NCBI GenBank assembly: GCA_005656395.1
Contig: SRSI01000038.1
Span: 868,001 to 932,000 of the forward strand
DNA length: 64,000 nt
Reading direction: 5' to 3'
Source: Strongyloides papillosus
Taxonomy: Eukaryota > Nematoda > Chromadorea > Rhabditida > Strongyloididae
Shown: positions 1-10,132 of the stretch, piece after piece
Position numbering within the stretch: position 1 is the first letter of the stretch
Layout: each line of letters begins with the position of its first letter
Notes under the pieces: model-generated
Told to the model about the DNA's origin: nothing
The model's input: only the letters and a program-made list of their open reading frames with translations
Database searches by the model: none
Position numbers and translations under genes: made by a program

Positions 1-115
1 ACATTTAGTATTGACGTTTTGTTAAAATATTAAACAAAAAAATTAAAACAACTAATATTTTTTAAAATATATACAAAACAAATATATACAAATAATATTT
101 AAAATTGTATTTTTA

Positions 116-2929
116 CTACCAGTTTGTAAGACCACCAATTTTTCTAAAATCAACTTTGGTTAATCCCGTTACAATCTTTCTGGGCCATTTATATCTGTTA
201 GTGGAGCACCCTGTTATTGAAATTCTTTGAATAAGATTTTTAATATAAGCCTTTGCAGTCATTTCCTTTTCATTTAAATATTTTTTAATACAAAGGGATT
301 TTAACAGGTCATCAACCAGTGAATTGAGGGAAATAACCATTTGAATGAATTTTGGATCACCTCTAAAAATGACATTATCATCAACCTTTATTTTACTGGA
401 ACCAATATATACAAATTGTTTATAACCAAACAATAAGGCCTGCATAGGTGAAATAGCTTGGCATTCTTTAATTTTTCTTCTATTTGAAATTATTTTTTGC
501 CAGTATAGTATAAACATTGACTCGGGATCGTATAGATTTCTAAAAATCGTTAATGCTGAATTTTCAACCGGTAAAACAATTGTTCCTTCATTATCAATAA
601 ATTTGTACTTATTATCTCTAACTGCAATATTTGGAAATACTGCCTTAACCAGTAAAGACGAAATTGTATACATTTCCACTGAAGATTCCTTATTGGATGG
701 TAATCCAGTATCTCTAAAATCATTGTGTTGAAACATTCTGTGCAAAATATCCCCTGTTTGTTTTTTAGCTTTTAACAACCTGTCTTTACTTTCTTTACTC
801 AACATTTTTGATAATGATAAATCTTTTACAGATTTCTTGAAACATCCGGTGTTTATTTGAACAGCCATTAAAGGTAATATAAAATCACTTTTAAAATCAC
901 CACATAATTCCATTGTTGCTTTTGATGTTTCAACCTGTTTAAACGGATCATTAAATAAACTGGCATTAGAATCGCAATAAGTGCAAATTATAGATAATGA
1001 ATCTAATACATTAAACAACAATCCTGTAAGTATACATTTGCCAGTATTTGGAGCAAATGGTAATATTTCAAGTATTCTTCCGGTGTGTGTTAAATTTTTA
1101 TTACCATCCAGTGCATCAATTTCTTGGAGATTATTTTCAGCTTCATTTATATTGATTTCATCTATTTTTTCCATAGCATCCTGTAAAAACGTTTTCGAAT
1201 CTCCCAGTCCAAGTGCTTTAATTGTTAATATAGAAGAGTCAAGTGGGCAGTTGATGATTTCGGGTTCAGAGTGTTGAGGAAGAGAATTCATAAATTTCTT
1301 TGTTATCAATCGACAACAATGTCCACTTCTAATTCTACCTACCCTTCCTTTTCTTTGATCCATCCTGTCTCTTGACAACCAGCTGATTTCGTAAAAACAT
1401 TTATCTCTCTTTTGACTCAATCTACCTGTTTTTTGTCTACATGAATCAATAACATAAATAACATCATCTATTGTTAAAGATGATTCTGCAACGTTTGTAG
1501 ATACAATAATTTTTATTTTGTCAGCCGGTGGTAATTCAAAAGCCTTTTTTTGATCTTCTGAAGAAAGATTAGAATGGAGAGGAACCAACCAGTAGTATTC
1601 ATTGCTAATCTTCTCTAGTTCTTTGATGCATTTCGAAATTTCTTTCCATCCGGGAAGAAATATTAATACTGAACCAAATTTTCCTGATTCAATCATAGCT
1701 TCACGAGCCATTAATACCAAATTTCTTATGATTTCATAAGGTATTTCATCACTTTGTTCAATTTGTTCAGCAATATATTCAGCCAGTGGAGATACAAATG
1801 ATTTATTGCTTTTGTTTTTGAAACTCCAGAATTTTGAATTTGTTACATAATCAACCGGTGGTACAAAATTAGAAGGAATAGCTTCAAAATGTTGGATAAT
1901 TTCATCTAAATAAGTTTCATATATTTTGAAAACTTTACCGGTTATTTCCAATACTTTAATTCCACTTATATAATCTTCAAATGTTTGTGTTCCAACGGTC
2001 GCAGACATAAGAATTATTTTTATTTTGCATCCATTCAATATCATTTTTTTTAAAAAAATTAATAACAAGTCTGTTTCCAGACTTCTTTCATGGACTTCAT
2101 CCACAATTATGTGAGAAACTCCCCGGAAGCCAGAAGAAAGTTTTCTTAAAATAGTTCCAACTGTTCCAAACACGATCGATCCAAATGGCCTTGGGTCCAC
2201 TTTGTCAAAGCGTACACAATATCCGACCGATTCTCCAAGCTTCTCATATCTCTCCTCAGCTACTCTCTTTGCTAAGCTAATTGCTGCCAATCTTCGAGGT
2301 TGAGTAATAATGCAATTGAACTCCCCTCCACGACCTTGGGAGATGTAATGCTTTAGGAGAATTTGTCCGACTTGTGTGCTTTTGCCAGATCCTGTGCCAG
2401 CTTTAATTAACAAAACATCATTCTCCTCAACAGCTTTGATAATTTCATTTTTTTTTTCATAAACCGGTAGCTTTCTTCTCAAATCCTCCATAACCGCATC
2501 TTTCATTTTTCTAGAATCAACATCCCGCAATGATCCTGATATTTCTTCAACCGGTTTATCCTTAAACATTCCATCAGCAATAAACATATTAGTCCAGCAG
2601 TTGTAGTTTATCTTTGGTGGACTCCAGTTAGCTATAAATTTTTTAATACCACCATTTTCACCAGCGTAAGTGTGGATTTTATGTTGTATATTTTTGTCAA
2701 TACAGACATCGGTCGGTGGATTTATTTTGAAAAATTTTTCAGCCGGTAACTCATTCTTAGAAAAATCATAGTTAGGTAAAAGAATCTCCAGCCAGTTATA
2801 CAAAGCTTTCATATCTTGAAATAGCTCTTCATCTCTTTCAATATTAATTATAACTTCATCACCGCCAGTTTTTAAATCGTTCAATTTTTCACCAAGTGTT
2901 CTAATATCTTTTTCTGTAACTTTTGACAT
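116..2929 (-). CDS. DEAH-type (DEVH) helicase, copy A
   Basis: An intronless 937-codon frame with a complete superfamily 2 helicase core. Motif I (GTGSGKST) is near residue 177, motif II is DEVH near 275, SAT near 308, STNVAESS near 480 and motif VI (QRKGRVGR) near 525. An HA2-like region follows (about 590-700), then an OB-like tail. This is the order of DHX9/DHX36-type helicases, which unwind structured RNA or RNA-DNA hybrids. The first 150 or so residues are not recognised. The sequence CTTTTAG ends 9 bases before the ATG, fitting a trans-splice acceptor. All key catalytic residues are present, so it looks active. Motif VI has Val where copy B (27.6 kb) has Ala. It lies head to head with the small coiled-coil gene at 3.2 kb. 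The target is unknown; it could be RNA or element DNA. Confidence 0.9.
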   Translation of the reverse strand: MSKVTEKDIRTLGEKLNDLKTGGDEVIINIERDEELFQDMKALYNWLEILLPNYDFSKNELPAEKFFKINPPTDVCIDKNIQHKIHTYAGENGGIKKFIANWSPPKINYNCWTNMFIADGMFKDKPVEEISGSLRDVDSRKMKDAVMEDLRRKLPVYEKKNEIIKAVEENDVLLIKAGTGSGKSTQVGQILLKHYISQGRGGEFNCIITQPRRLAAISLAKRVAEERYEKLGESVGYCVRFDKVDPRPFGSIVFGTVGTILRKLSSGFRGVSHIIVDEVHERSLETDLLLIFLKKMILNGCKIKIILMSATVGTQTFEDYISGIKVLEITGKVFKIYETYLDEIIQHFEAIPSNFVPPVDYVTNSKFWSFKNKSNKSFVSPLAEYIAEQIEQSDEIPYEIIRNLVLMAREAMIESGKFGSVLIFLPGWKEISKCIKELEKISNEYYWLVPLHSNLSSEDQKKAFELPPADKIKIIVSTNVAESSLTIDDVIYVIDSCRQKTGRLSQKRDKCFYEISWLSRDRMDQRKGRVGRIRSGHCCRLITKKFMNSLPQHSEPEIINCPLDSSILTIKALGLGDSKTFLQDAMEKIDEININEAENNLQEIDALDGNKNLTHTGRILEILPFAPNTGKCILTGLLFNVLDSLSIICTYCDSNASLFNDPFKQVETSKATMELCGDFKSDFILPLMAVQINTGCFKKSVKDLSLSKMLSKESKDRLLKAKKQTGDILHRMFQHNDFRDTGLPSNKESSVEMYTISSLLVKAVFPNIAVRDNKYKFIDNEGTIVLPVENSALTIFRNLYDPESMFILYWQKIISNRRKIKECQAISPMQALLFGYKQFVYIGSSKIKVDDNVIFRGDPKFIQMVISLNSLVDDLLKSLCIKKYLNEKEMTAKAYIKNLIQRISITGCSTNRYKWPRKIVTGLTKVDFRKIGGLTNW

Positions 2930-3198
2930 CCTTTTTAACTAAAAGCAATTATACTAATAAAATAAATTTTTAAAATACATTAATAAATAATAAATAAAAC
3001 AACTTTTATTAATTTTTAACTTATGTTTTCATGAAAATTTAAAAGTTTTGAATAGTGTTCCACCGGTTTACAAAAGTTTTTGCTTTAGGATTTAGTAACC
3101 AAATGTTTGGTATTTTATATACATTTCGTTTTACTTTTATTTTATTATAAAACTTTTTTATTATTCTTAATGATCTTTTTTTTCTTTCAGGTAATAAC

Positions 3199-3693
3199 AT
3201 GGATCACATTGATGCTCTCATTGCATTGGAAAAAAGAAAAGGATGTGACATGGATGATTTTGAACAGGCTGTAGATGAAATGTTAGGAAGCCAAATGTCA
3301 ATGAATCTCCAATATCATGGCATTTATAACAGGTTGAATGATGATATTGAATTTAAGGAAAAAGTAAAGAAAAGATGTCATGATATGGAGATTTTGATAA
3401 AACGGGCTGAAGAAATTGAAAAAAAATTGAGAGATTTGGGTAAGTTTATTTTTATATATTTAAGATATATTTTTAAATTTTCAGGTATACAGGATGTATT
3501 GTGCCATCAACCATGGCACCATTCACAAGAAAAATTACCGGATGAAGCTAAACAGGTTGATGATTCAATAATACCGGTTGTCCCCAAAATAAAAAATCTT
3601 TTCCTATGTATGTTAAATTATTTTTAATAATTTCAGTGATATTTTATTATAGTTAAAGAAGAACAGGAAGAACAGGAGGACCAGGAAAAATAG
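3199..3693 (+). CDS. Small coiled-coil protein, family 1, copy A
   Basis: Three exons, 3199-3439, 3485-3607 and 3653-3693, join in frame (phase 1 at both junctions) to give 134 residues. Introns are GTAAGT...TTTTCAG and GTATGT...TTATAG. The N-terminus (MDHIDALIALEKRKG) and the first 80 residues are charged, heptad-like and helical. They match the gene at 17.8 kb, which starts MDELDMLIALEKK. The tail is rich in Glu and Gln. The acceptor TTTCTTTCAG ends 8 bases before the ATG, suiting trans-splicing. The first intron is a multiple of three, so retention would still read through. Function is not recognised; it may be a structural or adaptor partner of the neighbouring helicase, which it faces across about 270 bases. 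No conserved catalytic motif is seen. Confidence 0.7.
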
Positions 3694-4045
3694 AAACTGG
3701 ATGATAAACAGGTTGATAAAAAAATTTTTTTTATAACTTTATTGTATTAATCTTTAATGTACCGGTTGATAATACAAATATATTTTCTATGGTTTAATTA
3801 GTAAAATATTTGGTACTCTTTCTAGTACAATAAAACATTGCAATACTTATGCAATAACTTCTCCACGACCAATAAGTAAAATATTTTTTACTAGAGATAC
3901 GCCTTATCACCGTAAATAACTTAACTTACAACAATCTTATAGTTTCTACAAACAATATACTTATAGCCCTTAAACTGGGTTTTATAGACCTCTTTGACAA
4001 TAAATTAAAGTCGTTTTTCAAGTTGATTTAATAGTATATCAATTT
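3694..4045. other. Intergenic, no gene seen
   Basis: AT-rich sequence after the coiled-coil gene. It has one ACCGGTTG just downstream of the stop and a few short direct repeats of the form TAAAATATT. No open frame or RNA gene is supported. Confidence 0.5.
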
Positions 4046-4425
4046 CATTAAAATAATTCTTTTAAATGTTGAATTTCTCCAGCAGAACGATCAGATCTTA
4101 ATTTATTAACTTCATACATTAAATCATCTCTAGCATTTTCCAGTTCCATTATTATTTCATGGGTATGCAAAAAGCTTTCCTTCTTGTAAATAGCTAGTTG
4201 CCTTATCAACAGATTCATTTATATTTACAATATGTTTTAGATTATCCATAGCTGCAGCATATTGACTAAGAACATTATTTGCTTCCGATAATTTTCTCAT
4301 TTTAGTTTTTAATTGTGGAATTATCAGTAAACTTTTATAAATTGTATGACAAAATTGTAGAATTAACTGAACAAAGTTTATACCTTTGTTGAATTTTTCA
4401 TAAACAGTAATACTTCTAAAAAAAA
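4046..4425 (-). pseudogene. Broken small coiled-coil gene
   Basis: On the minus strand an open, helix-forming, Asn/Glu/Lys-rich frame runs from about 4420 to about 4185, then hits a stop. A second frame, one base shifted, continues the same character to a TAA at about 4046 (it contains MELENARDDLMYEVNKLRSD). The break falls around 4175-4190. Size and composition match the small coiled-coil genes of this region, so I read it as a frameshifted relative. No full-length paralogue in the window aligns over all of it, and an unannotated intron is an alternative. Confidence 0.4.
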
Positions 4426-4539
4426 TGGATATAGTCCGTTGTTCTTAATGGGAAAAGAGAACCTGAAGTTGCTTTAACTTTATTGACTCATCAATTTAAT
4501 TATAATTTAAGAAAAAATTTGCCAACAATGTTTATGTTT

Positions 4540-4840
4540 GTTAGTGCGAGTGCAAACATGTGCACACTCGCCTTTTTTTGGCCAACATGTATACGTTTAT
4601 GTAATACTAGCTTCAAAACGAGTATGAAATACTTGTATACAAACTAGTTTTATTTGGGCTAATATGTCAACGTTTATCAAATACTAGCCTCAAAAGGCGA
4701 ATGCGCATATACCTATTTTAAGGTATAGAAATCGTGGCCACGATTTTTATTATTTAATTGCAACCGGTTATGTACTTTCCCTAAAATAGAGTCCACTAAT
4801 GAATATGCCTTATAAATTTTTACTTTTATTATAAAATTAT
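4540..4840 (-). repeat. Inverted repeat copy A
   Basis: This segment is the imperfect reverse complement of about 11995-12310. Shared landmarks in order are the 5' tails CTTATAAATTTTTACTTTTA, then CACTAAT/ATTAGTG, GACTCTATTT, ATCGTGGCCAC, ATATGCGCATTCGC, the repeated GTATAC blocks and GGCGAGTGTGCA. The pentamer CACTA is at 4794-4798. Copies A and B face each other and enclose the kinase, the 453-aa gene, the 438-aa gene and the transposase. Outer limits are approximate. Confidence 0.75.
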
Positions 4841-4987
4841 TGAGTCAAATTTCAGACGGATAAACGGTAGATATTTAAAAAGGATATAAAAAATTCTAAG
4901 GTACAACTATTACTAATTTATTATTGTTTTTATTTTTTTCTAAAGTCGTTTACTTTGGTTTCAACATCCAGTACATATATTTTTAAT

Positions 4988-6586
4988 TTATTTTTCTTCT
5001 TCAAAATATTGAATCGCATTTTCAGCCAGTTCCCGTGTATCCTGTATGGCTTTTACATACCTATTAACCTCTGCAAAAATGATTCTTAATTTATCTACAT
5101 TTTCGATTACATTTCTGTAGTCCCTGAGTACATTTTTTAAAGAATCCACTAAATTTTTTCCTCTTCCTGTAATTTTATCATCATGTAGAGATTTCAGAAA
5201 ACTGAAGAGAACCGGTTCAACTATAACAATCGTTATTTCTTTTTCATTTTTGTCGCCAAACATTTTAATTAACGAAACTAATCCTCTTAAAAGACTTTGC
5301 AATGGACTAATCTGATAATTTAGTCTTTTTCGAGCATAGTTATCAAGGTTTTCACTTCCAGTTGTACCTAAAAAAGTTTTTTAAAAAGTATATAAAGACA
5401 TACCTGTACTCCAACATGTCCTGTATGCATAAACAAAACCACGGACCCGCATTTTTTCAAAATGCATTAATAATCCTACTGCTCTTGTTTTTCTTATTAC
5501 ATTTGACACATCCAGTGGGTTTTTCAAAGTTTTTAATGTTATTTTATCATCCAGTGAGATTTTTTCCATTTTACTAACCACATCAAAATATTGTGTTACA
5601 TCAAGAGTATAAAAACCTGTTTCATTTTTATCCAGTGGATCAGTTGAGCATTCCATTTGATTCTCCTCTATTCTTGATAATGTAATATCATTCAATGTCA
5701 GTTTTAAATTCATATAATCTGGAATTTCATCCAATTTCATATTTCTTATTGTGTTTACCAGTAGAAGTAGAAAATTATTTTCTTTAAAACTTAAATTATT
5801 ATCCTCTGAAAAATTGTAGTAGAATTCTTTTTTCATCCTGTAAATTTCAGCGTAGTTTTGTTCACATTTTACCCATGGCAATTCTCCTGTAAGCCACTCG
5901 TATGTATTAAAAAAGAAAGCCTGTAAGTCATCTTTGAAACTTTTCTTTGATCCTTCGTGTATACTAATGGCACTGTACATCGGTGTTATGTATATACTTT
6001 CTTCCATGATTTTTCCATTTACTTCATCTTTCTTTCCTGTAAAGTCAACCAGTTGGGCTGTCCCATAGTCAATTAGCACACAGCAATTTAGATTGTCTTT
6101 TTCTTTTAACATTATATTTTTGGATTTTATATCTTGATGTATAACTCCACGTTTTGACAAAAAGTATAATCCATCCAGTATGTTTTTAGTAACATCGTTG
6201 ACATCATGTAGGTCCATTCTTCCATTTTGTAAATAATTTATCATGTAGTCATTTAACGACATAGGGTATTCATTCATCGTTATAAAAAAAAAACTATTTA
6301 GCACATCGTAACCTGTGTCAACAACCTGTGGTAATGGACAATAACCGTCTGGAAAAAATTTATCTAATTCGCTTTTTGTTAATAAGGAGTTCATCACATC
6401 CTGTTCATGGCTTAGATTTTGGCCTATTTTGATAGCACATATATTTGATCCTGTATTTAAAACCTTCACACCTCTGTAAACATTAGAAAATCCTCCTTGT
6501 CCAATTAGCTCATTGAGTACAATTAATGAATTATTTGTACGGATTGTATGTGGCAACACTAGTGGTTTTTGATTAAAATGACGCAT
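4988..6586 (-). CDS. VRK/CK1-like protein kinase, copy A
   Basis: Two exons, 6586-5404 and 5367-4988, joined in phase 1 across a 36-base intron (GTATGT...TTTTTAG), give 520 residues. The kinase domain has a glycine loop (GQGGFSNVYRG), the ATP lysine in CAIKIGQ, a catalytic loop HQDIKSKNIM (His-Gln-Asp, with Asp, Lys and Asn kept) and LIDYGTAQ in place of DFG, as in VRK-type kinases (DYG). A helical segment with EWLTGELPW follows. So the residues for phosphotransfer are present. The last 190 residues, including all of exon 2, are a family-specific tail not recognised elsewhere. The paralogue at 14.7 kb has the same intron position and exon 1 length (1183 bases). Substrate unknown. It is tail-to-repeat with inverted repeat A. 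Confidence 0.88.
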
Positions 6587-6787
6587 CAGAAAATAAACAA
6601 AATTTTAGAAATCAATCAAATTTATAAAATTTCTCGAAATAAAAATTTTATTAACAACAGTAATTTTAATATTACATAATATTTAAAAAATAATAATTAT
6701 TCATCCAGTTGAAAAGCCAATACCTGTTGATGATTTTAGAATATATTTTAAATTATTGAAATCCTTTTTTTGTAATGTGAACTAAGT

Positions 6788-8275
6788 TTAATAAGTTTCA
6801 AAATTCTTATCTTTTATATCATTAATCAATTGAGATACATGAATACAGTTTACAGCCCGTCCTTTTGTTGTATGATTTCCACGTCCACCAGTAGTCGTGA
6901 CAAGTAGTTCATAAAGTCGGTTATGAGGTTCATTCATCCTAAATGATGGAGATAAAAGATTGAACATCAGCCAGTTTTTTATAGTAACTTCCAAATTTTC
7001 TGAGAGAACAATTGGTGTTGTTCCAATTGCGAATACATAGGTCTTTTTTTCATCCTGTATGTTAACATAAATCCCATTTGATTTTTCATTTATTTTTGAT
7101 AAAATCTCAATCGGTTGACGTAACATTGCTCTTTTAAATATTTCGTTTATTGATGATTCCAATTTTTCATTGTTAAAAACATTAGTTGAATTTTTTATTT
7201 TTTCATTGTAGTAGAAAAGTGTTTTTAAAATAATTGGCAACCTGTTCAAATCCGGTAAAAGTTCTGGTGCTTTCAAGTTATTATCTTCTAAAAACTCTGA
7301 GTAAATATCCTCCATCCTTTGTCTTAATACAGCCAGTATTTTGATGTCAAGGTGTAATTCGTAATTAAAGAAGATACTATTTGTATGCTTCTTTAAAAAA
7401 ATAATGGCATCCTAAAAAGTTTAAGAAAATTTCCTAGAAAATAAACTTACATCTATTTCATTTTGCGTTTTTTTATGTTCACTAACCAGTCCTTTTTTTT
7501 TATGTTTTCTTTTACGGCATTTTGCAATATTAATTATCCTTTTTTTTTCAAAATCAAAATGACTTATCATGAAATAACTTGAAAATATATTAATAACCGC
7601 ATCTAAACATCCCTGTTTTTTCCTTAATCTTTCCGGTATTAAAGACCTGTAAAAAGATATATATTTATTTTTATTTTTAGACTTACATGTAACAAGTCGT
7701 TATAAAAGAATAAAGTTCTTTCTCATGATTTTTTGAAAAAGTTTGCATTAAAGTTTCATTACTACTATATTTAAGTAATGATAGTGTTTCTTCTAAAAAC
7801 CTGTTACCTACAAATAACATAAATTCATTTTTTTTAGCCTGTAATTGATCCGATCCAGCGAGATATTGAAATACAGTTTTGTATGTATTACCCCTATCTG
7901 AAAAAAAAAGTTTTTTTGTTTTGTAATGTTTCTAAATAACATACTTTTTGTTTTTTCATCCAGTTTCGTTGATTCATTAGTTATTATTTGAGTTCCACTC
8001 AATTGATGATAAACTGTATTGTTTATTTTTAAGTGTTGCGTTTCCTGTTCTCTGTTTGAATCAGCAATAAAGTTAATTTTCTCTGTAGTTTTTTTATCAT
8101 CTTGTTGTATTACTGGCATTTTTTGAAAATGCACAGTACGTTCCTGTGTAAAAATTTGTTTATTTCTTTCTATTTCTTCAATCTTTGAATAATGCTCGGT
8201 AGCATTTGTTGTAAAATACTGTGGAAATTGTGAATTTAATGGCTTATTGCCATTGCTTCCACTATTTCCACTCAT
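6788..8275 (-). CDS. Unrecognised 453-residue protein (four exons)
   Basis: Exons 8275-7945, 7897-7687, 7646-7451 and 7411-6788 join in frame (phases 1, 2, 0) to 453 residues. Introns are 39-47 bases with GTATGT or GTAAGT donors and TTTCAG, TTACAG or TTTTTAG acceptors. The N-terminal 110 residues are polar and Asn/Gln/Ser-rich, probably disordered. The middle has a strongly basic patch (KKRIINIAKCRKRKHKKKG, about residues 205-225) that could bind nucleic acid or act as a nuclear signal. The C-terminal 200 residues are mixed helix and strand, with a Gly/Thr/Arg loop (TTTGGRGNHTTKGR). No family is recognised. It lies between the kinase and the divergent 438-aa gene inside the inverted repeats, so it may be an accessory factor of that element. 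The exon model is well supported by phase and splice sites. Confidence 0.7.
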
Positions 8276-8531
8276 TTCGGTAAAAATCTTGAGTTAAAGT
8301 TAAAAATCCGGTGTTTAATATAAATAAAATGTTAAAAATTTTAATAATATAATTTTATGTTAATTTTAACATGTTCATATATGCTTTCTTAAAATTATAT
8401 GTTTATAATATTTGAATTTATTAAATTAAAAATTTTACAATTATATATAATAAACATGTAAATTTTATAGTAAATTTATTCTATATTATTTATGATAAAA
8501 ATATTTATAAATTATATTTTTTCATTTTACA
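8276..8531. promoter_or_regulatory. Divergent AT-rich spacer, likely bidirectional promoter
   Basis: A spacer of 256 bases between the start codons of the 453-aa (minus) and 438-aa (plus) genes. It is almost wholly A and T, with ATATAA-type stretches on both strands. No other element is seen. Promoter role is inferred from the divergent layout. Confidence 0.4.
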
Positions 8532-9848
8532 ATGAAACCAAATGATGTCAGCCAACTGAAGGTTTTTTTGGATATTAGCAAGGAGCCACAGGAACAGGAT
8601 CTGCCACAGCTCAGCAACTCACACTGGAAAGGAGTTGTTGCAGCTTTCAAACACAAAGAAATTTTCGCTCACTGGGAACTACAGGATTTGCAGTGGGAAA
8701 AAATTCATCTCAACTTACTGGACAAGCTTTCAAAGGAAAATGTTTTTTTGCGATTGGACGCAATAAACCGGATGCCAGTGACAGGAACATTTTTAGAAAA
8801 GCTGCAAGAAATAATTCTAGTAACAGAAAAACTATTCGCAGGAGAAGAGAGTAAATTTCTGATAATTAACAAATTCGCCAATTCTTTACCGGTCGAAATT
8901 AAAGAAAAAAACATGGCACCTCAGAACAATAGCATTGAATCATGGAAAGAATACGCAAAAATACTGGATGACAACATGAAAATAACTTTAAAGAATATAG
9001 ATCACAGCTTCAGTAAACCAATTAGAACTTCGACACCATTATCCTGTAGATCTACAGGCCAACACAGCACTGAAGTGTCAACTGGAATCGACACACTGGA
9101 TGCAAGTGAAATAAGCCAAATCTCAACTAAAGCCTCCACAGGAATTGAAATAATTAGTTCAAATAGTTTTGCAACACCCATTCACTCGAATGAGACTGCT
9201 ATTACAAGTGCTAATTCACAGGATGAAAGTTCTAAAAAAAGATTTTCAACAGCCACTCATTCTAATTCAACTAATTTAACTACAAATTCCAACGACGGAA
9301 GTGTCATAAAATTATATTCAGTCAAACCTATTGGAAATTTTAAGATAATTGACGCAGGATGCTCACAGGAAATAGTTGAAAAAATACTTAGTCCAAAAAG
9401 CTACGAATCAACGGTAGCTTTTCAAATGTTTAAAAAACTGGAACATTATGGATATTCTTATATTGTTGAACATAATACAGGTATGAATGGAAATACAAGG
9501 ATTAGTAAAGCTGGTGGACAAGTCAATGTATTTCAACAAGGAGTTGAATCTTTTTTTGTACATGTTACTAAATCTAAATCAAAATCACTGTTAATAATTA
9601 CAAACCAACTGGATGTTTTTAATGAATTCAAAAAATTCAACACAGGTTTTGATAATCTTTCCCATACAGGCCAAACATCTTGTAAGAAAGCAATGGTTGG
9701 CGCACAGGATGTTCAAGTATCGGTCATGTTTATTGATAAAAGTATTCATATACCATTAATGACAAAGGTTGGAGGCGAAATTGAAAAAGCATTGAAAGAA
9801 AATGTAGGATACAAAGATATCCCAGTAACATATAAAACAAATATTTAA
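8532..9848 (+). CDS. Unrecognised 438-residue protein, possibly DNA-binding or gag-like
   Basis: An intronless frame from ATG at 8532. Residues 1-130 are helical, with Trp residues (HWKGVVAAFKH, HWELQDLQWEKIH), and vaguely recall a retroelement Gag or adaptor domain. Residues 160-260 are a Ser/Thr/Asn-rich linker. Residues 265-438 are a folded-looking domain (GYSYIVEHNTGMNGNTRIS, SVMFIDKSIHIPLMTKVGG) that I do not recognise. It is divergent from the 453-aa gene across about 255 very AT-rich bases, a likely shared promoter, and is followed 0.3 kb later by the transposase gene in the same direction. ACNGG motifs are especially dense in its first 400 bases. A second subunit of the transposition machinery (a TNPA-like partner) is a guess from position only. 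Confidence 0.6.
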   Translation: MKPNDVSQLKVFLDISKEPQEQDLPQLSNSHWKGVVAAFKHKEIFAHWELQDLQWEKIHLNLLDKLSKENVFLRLDAINRMPVTGTFLEKLQEIILVTEKLFAGEESKFLIINKFANSLPVEIKEKNMAPQNNSIESWKEYAKILDDNMKITLKNIDHSFSKPIRTSTPLSCRSTGQHSTEVSTGIDTLDASEISQISTKASTGIEIISSNSFATPIHSNETAITSANSQDESSKKRFSTATHSNSTNLTTNSNDGSVIKLYSVKPIGNFKIIDAGCSQEIVEKILSPKSYESTVAFQMFKKLEHYGYSYIVEHNTGMNGNTRISKAGGQVNVFQQGVESFFVHVTKSKSKSLLIITNQLDVFNEFKKFNTGFDNLSHTGQTSCKKAMVGAQDVQVSVMFIDKSIHIPLMTKVGGEIEKALKENVGYKDIPVTYKTNI

Positions 9849-10132
9849 TTAATGATAACTAACCGGATTAATATTAATAAAATTTATAATTAGTATTGTA
9901 TTTTTATTTGTTTTAAAAACATTCATATACTTTTATACATATAATCTAGCACGAGCATAAACAGACAGGATGTTTCAAAGGACTGAAACAAATTTTAAAT
10001 ATATACATTTGTTGTATATTTATTGTTTTATGAAATAAACATTTTAAGATTGGAACATCCTTTCTACAGCACATGTATTTAGACCATTAAATTACTTTTC
10101 TTTTTATTACAGGTTGTAATCTATTGATTAAT

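Noticed and set aside
4794..4798. CACTA pentamer as the definite element terminus
   Set aside because: Inverted homology continues outside it and the adjacent bases are not a direct duplication, so it is given only as a candidate inner boundary.
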